From the NCBI GenBank assembly GCA_965225625.1, contig CBDDBH010000018.1, positions 84,486 to 148,485 of the forward strand: DNA of 64,000 bases. The letters run 5' to 3'. The position numbers and the translations under genes were made by a program. The notes under the pieces were generated by a model, which saw only the letters and a list, made by a program, of their open reading frames with translations, was not told the origin of the DNA and searched no databases. Source of the DNA: CBDDBH01 sp965225625. GTDB lineage: Bacteria > Pseudomonadota > Gammaproteobacteria > JADZEE01. Each line of letters starts with the position of its first letter. The stretch's first letter is position 1. This document shows, in pieces, positions 26,188 through 34,690 of this stretch.

Positions 26188-26534
26188 TTGACCCGGGGCT
26201 GGCGGCATTGCCGCTATTGCCGCGTGACGACGATGGACCCGTGTTCGCAGAGCCGTGGCAGGCTCAGGCCTTCGCCGTGGTCGTGCAACTCACCGAGGCT
26301 GGAAAGCTGACTTGGAAGGAGTGGGCGGAGCGGTTGGGTGGCGTCCTGCGAGAAGCAGAGCAAAGCGGGCAAGTCGATACAGGCGAGCGCTATTACGACC
26401 ACTGGATGACGGCACTCGAACGTCTCGTCGTCGATAAGAACCTGACCAACTGGAGCGACCTGACACAGGAGCGCGAAACGATCCGCGTCAATGATCATCA
26501 TCGTCGGGAACATCAACTCGGCGACAGTCATTAA
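26184..26534 (+). CDS. Nitrile hydratase accessory protein (metallochaperone-like)
   Basis: A 116-aa homologue of the N-terminal half of the beta subunit (PVFAEPWQAQAFAVVVQLTEAGKLTWKEWAERL, then YYDHWMTALERLV), the form of NhlE/P14K-type proteins. In cobalt enzymes such proteins insert the metal by swapping alpha subunits. It ends in a histidine-containing tail (NDHHRREHQLGDSH) that may bind metal. It has no export signal, consistent with metal loading in the cytoplasm before Tat export. Its ATG overlaps the beta-subunit stop. Confidence 0.85.
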   Translation: MIDPGLAALPLLPRDDDGPVFAEPWQAQAFAVVVQLTEAGKLTWKEWAERLGGVLREAEQSGQVDTGERYYDHWMTALERLVVDKNLTNWSDLTQERETIRVNDHHRREHQLGDSH

Positions 26535-26573
26535 CCGATAAATAGTATTAAGGCCCCGGTCGCTTAGATAGTT

Positions 26574-27815
26574 GTGCGTAGAAGAACATTTATCTCCGCA
26601 GTTCCGTTTTTCACTGGCGCGCTAAGCGCTGGCTCCATAGGCACAGTTGTCCAGGCCGCCCCAAATAACCGTCAGCAAATCAACCGCCCGGGTTCTGGTC
26701 AGGCTTCGGGAATACGCGTGATTCAGCGGATCGATTGCGCTGGCGGCGGTCAGATTGTGGTCGATGGGAAGTATGCGTATATCGCCCACATGAAAGGACC
26801 GACCGCGGTCACTGTTTTTGACGTCGGTGATCCGAACAGACCCCGGGAAATCGCATCGATCCCGATACCCCGAACGGATATGCACTGTCACAAAGTTCAA
26901 GTTCACGACGGAATAATGATCACAAATTACGAGAAGCTTCGCGGTGCTTCGCTAACGGGTGATATTCGCGGTGGGCTGAAGATCTATGATGTTTCAGCGC
27001 CGGCTAAGCCGGAATTGATTACGTTTTGGGAATGCGGCGGCAAAGGCGCTCACCGGTTTACGTATGACGGCAAATATGCCTACGTCAGTCCCGAGGTCGA
27101 AGGCTACGACGGTAATATCTGTATGATTCTGGATCTCCAAGATCCGACCAAGCCCACAGAGATAGGTCGATGGCATGCGCCTGGCCAATGGCACGCCGGC
27201 GGCGAGGAACGCACATGGCCTTCACGCAGCGTGCGTTGCCATCATGCGATTAGACAAGGCGATCGGCTTTACGTGAGTTACTGGCACGGTGGTTGGTTCC
27301 TATTGGACATCTCCGACATGACTAAACCACGCAAGATCTCCGGCATGGTCAAAAGTCCGCCGCTTGCATGGCCGACGCATTCCTGCCTGCCCATTCCTTT
27401 TGAGATCAAAGGCCGCAAAATCATGCTGGTCGCGGACGAGGACGTGGATAAGCTGTACCCGGCCGGCCCGGCATTTCTGTGGGCGGTGGACATTACCGAC
27501 GAAAACCACCCAATGCCGTATTCGAGTTTCCAGATCCCCGGGATTGATGCCAGTGCAGAAACCCCGTGGTTTTATGGTTGCCATCAACCAGTGGAGCATG
27601 TACGCGGGACAGAGGTTCCGGTGGCGTGGTTTTCGCAGGGACTACGCGTTGTAGATATCGCGGATCCAGAAAATATCAGCGAAGTCGCGTTTTACATTCC
27701 AGCGCCCTACCCCGGCGCCGAGCAAACCAGGACAAATGACGTGTACGAAGATGATCGAGGCCTAATTTACGTTCTCGATAGAATACGCGGCCTCGATATT
27801 GTTGAGCGGATCTAG
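26574..27815 (+). CDS. Tat-exported LVIVD-repeat beta-propeller protein
   Basis: A 413-aa protein starting at GTG 26574 with a twin-arginine signal (MRRRTFISAVPFFTGALSAG). The rest consists of repeated blades such as TVFDVGDPNRPREIASIPIP, LKIYDVSAPAKPELITFWE, LDLQDPTKPTEIGRW and LLDISDMTKPRKISG, the LVIVD repeat pattern. Conserved histidines lie in DMHCHKVQVHD, HAPGQWHAGG and CHHAIRQGD and could form a metal or redox site. Function in this family is largely unknown. It follows the nitrile hydratase accessory gene by 39 bases and precedes a cytochrome and a molybdoenzyme, all exported. Confidence 0.8.
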   Translation: MRRRTFISAVPFFTGALSAGSIGTVVQAAPNNRQQINRPGSGQASGIRVIQRIDCAGGGQIVVDGKYAYIAHMKGPTAVTVFDVGDPNRPREIASIPIPRTDMHCHKVQVHDGIMITNYEKLRGASLTGDIRGGLKIYDVSAPAKPELITFWECGGKGAHRFTYDGKYAYVSPEVEGYDGNICMILDLQDPTKPTEIGRWHAPGQWHAGGEERTWPSRSVRCHHAIRQGDRLYVSYWHGGWFLLDISDMTKPRKISGMVKSPPLAWPTHSCLPIPFEIKGRKIMLVADEDVDKLYPAGPAFLWAVDITDENHPMPYSSFQIPGIDASAETPWFYGCHQPVEHVRGTEVPVAWFSQGLRVVDIADPENISEVAFYIPAPYPGAEQTRTNDVYEDDRGLIYVLDRIRGLDIVERI

Positions 27816-27881
27816 TAAACACTTACATCCGCATCGGGACACGCGCTGTATGCAAATAACTCATAAGCACTCACACATATC

Positions 27882-28478
27882 GTGATTGATACGTGCCAGC
27901 TCTCAACTGCGTTAGGAATTCGCGCCCTGGCAGTGTCTTTTGCGCTCGGACTCCCAACGTTTTCAAGCTACGCTGAGCCGGCCTCACCGGAGTTGCTAAA
28001 CATCGGCCGTGCGGTCTCTGCACAAGAGATTTCCGCGTGGGACACCGACATAATGCCGGACGGGCGCGGTTTACCCTCTGGCAGCGGCACGCCCGCCGCG
28101 GGCGCTAAGATATATGAAAATAAATGTGCAGCTTGTCACGGGCCGACCGGTGTCGAAGGCCCCTTCGATGTGCTGGTTGGCCGATTGCCGGCTGATGAAT
28201 TCTCCTTCGCGGAAAGTCCCCGCACACCGAAAACCATTGGCAATTATTGGCCCTATGCGACAACTGTTTTTGATTACATTAAGCGGGCCATGCCAATAGC
28301 CTCGCCCGGCTCACTGACGGACAATGAGGTCTTCAGCGTAACGGCCTATATTCTCTATCTGAACGAAATAGTTGCGTTTGACGATCTGATTAACGCAGCG
28401 ACTTTGCCTCAAATACAGATGCCGGCACGCGGACAGTTCTTACCGGACGATCGCAGGGGTGGTCCAGAAGTGCGGTAA
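27882..28478 (+). CDS. Exported class I cytochrome c
   Basis: A 198-aa periplasmic electron carrier starting at GTG 27882, with a signal peptide ending near FSSYA. One haem motif CAACH at residues 82-86 and a likely axial methionine in IKRAMPIASPGSLTDNEV. The layout resembles SoxD and SorB-type cytochromes that accept electrons from sulfite dehydrogenases, and the SoxC-like gene starts 55 bases downstream. It is therefore the probable redox partner of that enzyme. Confidence 0.85.
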   Translation: MIDTCQLSTALGIRALAVSFALGLPTFSSYAEPASPELLNIGRAVSAQEISAWDTDIMPDGRGLPSGSGTPAAGAKIYENKCAACHGPTGVEGPFDVLVGRLPADEFSFAESPRTPKTIGNYWPYATTVFDYIKRAMPIASPGSLTDNEVFSVTAYILYLNEIVAFDDLINAATLPQIQMPARGQFLPDDRRGGPEVR

Positions 28479-28533
28479 CGAAATACGTATTACAAACCGG
28501 AAATGGCTAATTGAACAATTGCAATCTTCAGCG

Positions 28534-29832
28534 ATGACCAAGAAATCGAGAAACATCGAAGCTACGAACGAATCACACTCAGGTGAGCGCCGCATCTTAG
28601 TCAAAGGAATTGCAGCCGCCGTTGCCACTGCTCCTCTGGTAGCGGCTAAGGCATTAGAAAATGTTGAAACACTAGATGATTCAAACAGGGTACCGGGTGA
28701 GCCCACTAGTGGAGTTGGAAGCCGATCCTCATTCGAGCATCCGCGTCGACGTTCGCTTGACATGGGCGTGGATAGCGGTGGCGGTCACTCTATAAATGCA
28801 CAAACAGTAAAGAGCAGCCTGAGTTTTTCACCATTACAGGATTTGTACGGCACTATCACGCCGTCGGATTTGCATTTTGAAAGACACCATTCGGGTATCC
28901 CAAAAATTAACCCGGAAAAGTACAAATTGTTAATACACGGCATGGTCGAGCGGCCATTGAAATTTACGCTGGCAGATCTGAAGCGTTTTCCATCCATTAC
29001 CCGCACCTGTTTTCTGGAGTGCTCCGGAAATTTAAATGTATACGCAAACGAGAAAACAACACCGCAGGGATTATCGGGACTCACCAGCCAAAGCGAATGG
29101 ACGGGCGTGATGTTGGAGACCCTTTTTCGTGAAGTAGGCGTTGAACCAAACGCTAAATGGTTCCTGGCCGAGGGCTCTGATGCGGCCAGGATGACACGCA
29201 GCATCCCCATAGAGAAAGCCTGGGATGATGCAATGATTGTGTACGCTCAAAACGGTGAGGCGATACGCCCCGAACAAGGTTATCCGGCACGGCTGTTGCT
29301 GCCCGGATGGGAGGGTAATTCGAACGTAAAGTGGATCCGTCGCATTGAGATTGCAGACCAACCGCACATGACTCGTGAAGAAACTTCTAAGTACACGGAG
29401 CCTTTGAAAGGCGGTGTAGCGCGACAATTCAGTTTCGTAATGGATGCACGCTCGATCATCACCTCCCCGGCCTATCCCGTAACTATTGAGCGCGGGTGGA
29501 ACGAAATTCGAGGAATCGCATGGACTGGACGTGGTCGCATCTCACAGGTGGAAATCAGCATTGACGATGGAATGACGTGGAACAACGCCAAATTGCAGGA
29601 ACCTGTATTGGCAAAAGCCCATACTAGATTTCGCTATTTGTGGAAATGGGATGGAAGCACGACAACTATTATGAGTCGCGCGATTGACGAGTCTGGCTAT
29701 GTACAACCGTCGAAAGAACAGATCATTGCTGCTCGTGGCGGTATCTCAACGCTGTATCATCTGAACCCCATAATCGGCTGGCGCATTAATTCAGACGGAC
29801 ACGTAACTTATTGTTCCCAAAACTGGGCCTAA
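28534..29832 (+). CDS. SoxC-like sulfite dehydrogenase molybdopterin subunit
   Basis: A 432-aa sulfite-oxidase-family molybdoenzyme from ATG 28534. It has a Tat-type leader (GERRILVKGIAAAVATAPLV). The core shows TRTCFLECSGN, with Cys163 as the molybdenum ligand, then SEWTGVMLETLFREVGV, QGYPARLLLPGWEGNSNVKW and the C-terminal dimer domain ending ...WRINSDGHVTYCSQNWA. A GTG at 28459 is a possible longer start but would overlap the cytochrome gene. It likely oxidises sulfite or a protein-bound sulfane and passes electrons to the cytochrome c upstream. No other sox genes are present, so the substrate may differ from classical SoxC. Confidence 0.85.
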   Translation: MTKKSRNIEATNESHSGERRILVKGIAAAVATAPLVAAKALENVETLDDSNRVPGEPTSGVGSRSSFEHPRRRSLDMGVDSGGGHSINAQTVKSSLSFSPLQDLYGTITPSDLHFERHHSGIPKINPEKYKLLIHGMVERPLKFTLADLKRFPSITRTCFLECSGNLNVYANEKTTPQGLSGLTSQSEWTGVMLETLFREVGVEPNAKWFLAEGSDAARMTRSIPIEKAWDDAMIVYAQNGEAIRPEQGYPARLLLPGWEGNSNVKWIRRIEIADQPHMTREETSKYTEPLKGGVARQFSFVMDARSIITSPAYPVTIERGWNEIRGIAWTGRGRISQVEISIDDGMTWNNAKLQEPVLAKAHTRFRYLWKWDGSTTTIMSRAIDESGYVQPSKEQIIAARGGISTLYHLNPIIGWRINSDGHVTYCSQNWA

Positions 29833-29904
29833 CGGAGAAAGCTTAGTTTCCAGAGCAGCGCGATGAGAATCTGCGTCATTAGCTAATGCCTACACAGTAC
29901 AGTT

Positions 29905-30387
29905 TCACAGGGGGATCGCCATCAAATTGTCGACGGCGCCGGTATCGGCAATCACGATCCTCTCCTTGAATTTTGCGTAACCGTTTTCGATGATGACCTT
30001 GTCGAGGTATTTTCCGGCGCTGTAAATACGGGTCTCGCCTTCAAGGGTCGACTGCATCACCATGTAGGAGGACTGAACTGGAAATATTCCTTCTACGCAG
30101 TTGTTTACCCGCACACCCGTAATCAGATGGCGGTCGTAATGGGGATTGAAAATGTTGGCCTGGCGGATCGCCAGCACCCGGTCACGTACCATGTCGCGGC
30201 CCTCGCAATAAATCACGCCGACCGACAAATCCTGGTCTATGCTCTCCCGGGTGGTGACCTTGCAGATGCAATCCTCAACGAATAATTCCGCCCAATCCTC
30301 CAGGCGATCATCGTCGATGCAGTGGCCGCTGTCATAGACCAGGGCTTCAATCTTCGATGCTTCCTCGAGCGACACTTGGTCCGCCAT
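29905..30387 (-). CDS. Aromatic ring-hydroxylating dioxygenase, beta subunit
   Basis: A 160-aa small subunit with the cystatin-like SnoaL fold. It shows EALVYDSGHCIDDDRLEDWAELFVEDC at the N-terminus and NPHYDRHLITGVRVNN in the middle, in line with anthranilate- and benzoate-type small subunits. It is intact and begins one base after the stop of the alpha gene, which is badly broken, so it has lost its partner. The Rieske protein at 52918 is a different, apparently self-sufficient type. Confidence 0.82.
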   Translation of the reverse strand: MADQVSLEEASKIEALVYDSGHCIDDDRLEDWAELFVEDCICKVTTRESIDQDLSVGVIYCEGRDMVRDRVLAIRQANIFNPHYDRHLITGVRVNNCVEGIFPVQSSYMVMQSTLEGETRIYSAGKYLDKVIIENGYAKFKERIVIADTGAVDNLMAIPL

Positions 30388-30388
30388 A

Positions 30389-30611
30389 TCAACCGACTGC
30401 GTAATCCATCAACCTGCAATACTCCTGGTACATACCTCGGATCGCTATCTCATTGTGAGCGCCCGGGCTGCTTTCAATCGGACCGCGGCCACCCATTTCC
30501 ACCACCGCAAACCCATCCTTAAAGCGATTGGCGTTTGATTGGATCAATCGACAGACTTCGCCGTCTTCCATCGAGATGAATCCGGCCGGTCCAATCATGT
30601 TGCTCTGTTTA
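30389..30611 (-). pseudogene. Rieske dioxygenase alpha subunit, C-terminal fragment
   Basis: This is the 3' end of the alpha gene beyond the IS630 insertion: KQSNMIGPAGFISMEDGEVC to MYQEYCRLMDYAVG. Removing the insertion and one TA restores ...EMDSYRV-KQSNMIGPAG in frame. Confidence 0.85.
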
Positions 30612-31712
30612 CTCAGCAGTCGCCAATATAGGCGACAGATGGAGCAAGAAAGAATGATCGAACAAGGTGGGGCATACGCTTGAGTTGGGTGAGTTGCTCC
30701 TCGATCTTCTCGCGCAGTGTTTCGCCCGCCCGCAGTGGCCGTCGCGCTGCACCCGTGCGCTTGACGTGACTCCACACCCATTCATCGGGGTTCAGGTCTG
30801 GCGCGTAACCGGGCAGAAAATGCAGGCTCAGCCGGCCATTCGTCGAAGCGACGTAGTCGCGCACGCGCGCGGTCTTGTGCGCCGGCAGACTGTCGAGCAC
30901 GAGATGCACCGGCTTGCGCCGGCCCCGCATGAGCTGGCGCAGCAAGGTGACAAACAAAGCGGCTTTGAGCGCGCCGCTATAGGTGCAAAACCAGAACGCC
31001 CCGTTGGCGTTGACCGCCGAGGCGGCACTGAACGATTGACGCTGTCCGGGTCGGTACACGACCGGCGTCTGGCCGCGCACGCCCCAGGTCTTACCGTGCA
31101 CCGTATCAGCACGGAAGCCAGACTCATCCCAGAAAAACACCTCGCCACCGTGCTGTTTCGCTTGACGGGCGATGGCTGGGAAGGTTTCACGCTGCCAGCG
31201 TTCAATCGCCTCGGGGTCCCGCTGATAGGCTCGCTGCAGCGGCTTGTGCGGCGTCAATCCCAGTTTCGCCAACAACTCCCCGACCGCCGTGACGCCTATC
31301 GTCACCCCGAACTTCTGCGTCACCAACTCCACGACCACCGCGCGCGTCCACAAGCCGAAGTCCAATCCATACTGTCGCGGGTCACGACCATTGACCCAGC
31401 GGAACACCTGTCGCTCTTGCGCCGCGCTCAGGGTTCGTGGCCGCCCCGTAGCCTTCGTCGAACGCAACGCCTTGATGCCGACACCCGGCTGCATCGCCGC
31501 TTTGATCCATTTGTAGATGGTCGTCCGGTTGAACCCGAACGATGCGATCACCGTCGCCGGCGACTCGCCTTCGCGAACGCGCTCTATCGCCATCAAGCGA
31601 ATAGCTTCCAAGGTCGAATGGTCAAGCGTGCGGCCGTCCAGTTTCATATCTGATCCGATCGGTACGCTCTCAGAAAGTTCCATCGATGTCGCCTTATTTA
31701 TCGACTAGTGAG
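30612..31712. mobile_element. IS630-family insertion sequence
   Basis: A 1101-bp element flanked by a TA duplication (30610-30611 and 31713-31714), the IS630/Tc1 hallmark. Imperfect inverted ends start CTCAGCAGTCG on the left and CTCACTAGTCG on the right strand, sharing AGGCGACA further in. It carries one intact transposase gene on the minus strand. It interrupts the Rieske alpha gene; excision restores the reading frame at that point exactly. Confidence 0.9.
30613..31683 (-). CDS. IS630-family DDE transposase
   Basis: A 356-aa enzyme. The N-terminal helix-turn-helix reads SPATVIASFGFNRTTIYKWI and a second DNA-binding region follows (GRPRTLSAAQERQVFRWV). The catalytic core has FFWDESGFRAD, HLVLDSLPAHKTA and APDLNPDEWVWSHVKR, giving a complete DDE triad. 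The TGA lies within the left inverted repeat. A second possible start is ATG 31647 (MKLDGRTLDH), which would move the N-terminus out of the right end. The frame is unbroken, so the element may still be active. Confidence 0.92.
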   Translation of the reverse strand: MELSESVPIGSDMKLDGRTLDHSTLEAIRLMAIERVREGESPATVIASFGFNRTTIYKWIKAAMQPGVGIKALRSTKATGRPRTLSAAQERQVFRWVNGRDPRQYGLDFGLWTRAVVVELVTQKFGVTIGVTAVGELLAKLGLTPHKPLQRAYQRDPEAIERWQRETFPAIARQAKQHGGEVFFWDESGFRADTVHGKTWGVRGQTPVVYRPGQRQSFSAASAVNANGAFWFCTYSGALKAALFVTLLRQLMRGRRKPVHLVLDSLPAHKTARVRDYVASTNGRLSLHFLPGYAPDLNPDEWVWSHVKRTGAARRPLRAGETLREKIEEQLTQLKRMPHLVRSFFLAPSVAYIGDC

Positions 31713-32793
31713 TAACACGATAGGAATCCATTTCCGCGTCGTCATCCTGGTAACCGAAATAATTCCAGATAATCTCGAACTCCTGAGGTCCCTTGGGGAC
31801 AACCTTACGCAGCGCGAGCGTGTTGGCAATCTGCTGCAACACCAGGCTGGGGAATATTTCCATGATGATGACGTTCATTTCGTCCGCAAATTCAGAGCGC
31901 CCCGCGACCACCGATGCGGGATCGTTCAACCGGTACGGGGCGTCGTCGGCAACACCGCTTGCCAGCCAGTCACGATACTACTGGTTCGCGTCCGCATCGT
32001 GAGTACCGACGTGGGCCATGTCGCTAGGCTTTGCCGGCTTCGTCCACAGGCAACTGTGCTGGCCGCCTGCAGAAAGCTTGACGCCACCGATCGCTATGGG
32101 CAGAAACGCGCCGAATGTCGCCATAAATGGATGCAGCATCATGGCGTGATAAGGATCGCGCGTATTCTCTATATACAGTTTCCAGTTTGCCGACACGCGT
32201 TGACGAGTCCGGCCGATCAACTTAATCGGCTTACAGAAAAACCTGTCCAGATACCCGGTGATGGTCGGACTCAGGTAGTCCTCAAGGCAAGGAGCTTCAT
32301 CGCTGAAACTGCCGAAGATTAGATCGTGATGCGTTTCGACCCGAATTTTCCTCAGCCCATGATGGGCTTTGTCGAAATCCTCCGGCATGCCGCCGATGGA
32401 AGTGCCGCCTTTCACCTTTACGCCTCGTTGATAGGGGATACCTAGCAGATCACCTTACAAGTCGAAGCACCATTGATGGTAGACGCAGATGTGATTGGCA
32501 ACATTGCCTTTCAGATCGCGGCACAGTACCGCACCACGGTTCACAAAACCGCAGATCTCGCCTTCCTTGGTACGATTAACAATGATCGAAGTGTCGCCGA
32601 TGCTGCTGACGATGTAATCGCCCGGTTCGGGGATCTCCAGGCTTAGTCCCAGGTACGACCAGGTGGGTCCGCGAAATATCCGCTCCTGTTCACGCGCATA
32701 CACGTCGGGGTCCGTGTAAACGGCGTAAGGAATGCGCGTGAAGTCCGTGGTTGGCCAACTAATGCCATTGCCGTCGGTCGTTTGCTCGGTCAT
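31713..32793 (-). pseudogene. Rieske dioxygenase alpha subunit, N-terminal part with several lesions
   Basis: This is most of an anthranilate/benzoate-type alpha subunit. It starts MTEQTTDGNGISWPTTDFTR at 32793. The Rieske site is damaged: NR is followed directly by GAVLCRD where NRCAHRG is typical, so a 12-base in-frame deletion near 32536 removed the first Cys-x-His pair; CVYHQWCF remains. TAA at 32455-32457 replaces a likely CAA after QWCFDL, and TAG at 31978-31980 interrupts later sequence. The mononuclear-iron region NTRDPYHAMMLHPF is present. With the IS630 insertion, four independent lesions inactivate it. Confidence 0.85.
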
Positions 32794-33038
32794 AGCCGGT
32801 CCCTCAGAAGCCAACGAAGATGCTTTGAAACTCCAGATCCCATGAAGTGCCCTCATGCCGGCGCCAAAGCGGGCAAATAAGCAGAATAAGGCTCAGCATT
32901 ATCCGCCTTCGGCTGTATCTAGAGAATTACTATTTTGAGTGCGTCGCCGCCGACGCCATCTCATTACTAGAATGCCTACCGGTTGGAGAAGCGCCGCTAT
33001 CGCTCTATAGTTGTTGGGTCGCCCTTCAGGATCCCCGT

Positions 33039-34005
33039 GTGCGCATCGACGTCCACGCGCACCTATTCCCTCGCTCGTTCCTCGACCGGGCGCGTACGCA
33101 AGGCGTCGAATTCCGGCTTCCCGGCATGCCGTTGACGACCTTCCCGAAAATGTATGACGTCGACGAGCGGCTCGCCGATATGGCCAGCGCCCGCCTGGAC
33201 ACTCAGGTACTGAGTCTGGGGCCTCCCGGCGTCGATGTTCGGCGATGTCGAGCAAAGCGTTGTCCTCGCCCGAACCTACAACGACTCCATTGCCGAACTG
33301 GTACAGGAACGCCCGGATCAATTTGCGGCTTTCGCCGCGCTACCGCTTCAGGATCCCGAAGCAGCAGTTAGGGAACTCGAGCGCGGCGTGCGAGAACTCG
33401 GCTTGCATGGAGGCCAGATCTTCACCAACGTACGCGGACGCTTCTTAGATGCGAAGGAGTTCTGGCCGATATACGAGGCCGCTGAGGGGCTCAACGTTCC
33501 GCTGTTCGTGCATCCGACGACGCCCGGGTGCACCAAAGGCGCCGAAGACTAGGGACTGACAATCAGCGTAGCGTTCTTGTTCGATACAACGCTGGCAGCG
33601 AGCCGGCTGGTGTTCAGCGGCGTGCTCGACCGCTTCCCCAGACTCGACCTGATCCTGGCGCATCTGGGTGCGGCTTTACCTTTTATCTTGCCGCGGATCG
33701 ACATCGAGACCGAGTTGAATTCTCAGTTCCTCACGGACTATTCCTCCCCGATCGAGGGTGCGCCGAGCAGCCGCTTTCTGCGTTTTTATCTCGACACCGT
33801 CTCACATCATGCCGCCGCCTACCGCTGCGCGCTCGAGACCTGGGGGAGCGAGCGTATTCTGCTGGGAAGCGACTATCCCTATTCACGTTGGGAGCGAAGC
33901 GTCGATGCCATCGAGGTGCTTGGTCTATCCCAACATGACGAGAACCTCATCCTGAGTGGGAACGCGAGGAGGTTACTTAAGCTCTCATCTTCACCTTTAG
34001 CATGA
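33039..34005 (+). pseudogene. Amidohydrolase_2 (ACMSD-like decarboxylase), frameshift and stop
   Basis: The assembled protein of about 320 aa starts at GTG 33039 with VRIDVHAHLFPRSFLDRA, the HxH metal motif of aminocarboxymuconate-semialdehyde-decarboxylase-like enzymes. It shifts frame near 33233 to MFGDVEQSVVLARTYNDSIA, continues to PLFVHPTTPGC, meets TAG at 33550-33552 after GAED (likely from a tyrosine codon), then resumes in the same frame with GLTISVAFLFDTTLAA, ILAHLGAALPF and LLGSDYPYSRWE. The key residues remain, so the two lesions look recent. Such enzymes decarboxylate or hydrate ring-derived acids. Confidence 0.8.
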
Positions 34006-34033
34006 CCTACTCAACGGTAAAGGAGGCACCAAA

Positions 34034-34534
34034 ATGAAACTCCATACTTTCATGCGGCCTGCGTTCGTGATTTTCTACGCTACAGGCCTGTTGTTGTGTA
34101 CGCCTTTGCCGGCGGCTGAATACATCAAAGGAACATGGCAGGAACATCACGCCTTTTCGCCGGCGGTGATAACGCAGGGCGGCAAGATCGTCTGGCTTGC
34201 GGGCGAAGGAGGCATCGTCGCGGCCGAGCCGTCGCAAAAGGGAGAGACCCTCGATATAAATGAGATAGAGATCGCGACTGATTTCGACGAGCAAGTACAC
34301 AACACATTCCGGCGACTCGATGCGACGCTCAAACGCGCGGGTGGATCCCTGCAGGACATGGTAACGATGACCGTGTTCATCAAGGATATGCGCCATGGCG
34401 AACGCTTCGTCAAACTGCGAAAGGAGTATTTTCCCGAAAACGCCCCGGCTAGTGCGCTGATCACCGTAACCGGATTCGCAGTACCGGAAATGCTACTGGA
34501 GATCCAGGGGATCGCCGTGATCGGAGAGGATTAG
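34034..34534 (+). CDS. Exported RidA/YjgF-family protein
   Basis: A 166-aa Rid-family protein starting behind AAGGAGG. It has a signal peptide (MRPAFVIFYATGLLLCTPLPAAE), whereas classical RidA is cytoplasmic. The fold is clear: GGKIVWLAGEGG, then EQVHNTFRRLDATLKRAGGSLQDMVTMTVFIKDM, then FPENAPASALITVTGFAVPEMLLEIQGIAV. The imine-hydrolysing arginine expected after PA is serine here (PASALI), so enamine deaminase activity is unlikely. Nearby amine oxidases make imines in the same compartment, so it might bind such products. Confidence 0.8.
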   Translation: MKLHTFMRPAFVIFYATGLLLCTPLPAAEYIKGTWQEHHAFSPAVITQGGKIVWLAGEGGIVAAEPSQKGETLDINEIEIATDFDEQVHNTFRRLDATLKRAGGSLQDMVTMTVFIKDMRHGERFVKLRKEYFPENAPASALITVTGFAVPEMLLEIQGIAVIGED

Positions 34535-34690
34535 CACACAGAAGTTTTCGGTTTAAACAACCGTTTCGCGCATTGGATGGCATGTACCTGGCGTCGAGAC
34601 CTACCGAGGCGAATTCCTAAAACGACAAAAACGTCCAGCACCGCCGCCGGTCGTGGCCGATACCGCTCGGTAGGATCATAAACAGTCCTA

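Noticed and set aside
25522..26534. Thiocyanate hydrolase alpha and beta subunits
   Set aside because: The beta gene is one full-length chain rather than two split ones, the metal motif is followed by YPW, and the third gene looks like a nitrile hydratase metallochaperone. It remains an alternative for substrate only.
30667..31653. Long plus-strand frame of 328 codons
   Set aside because: It lies opposite the IS630 transposase and is arginine/histidine-rich, as expected of an antisense shadow of a G+C-rich gene.
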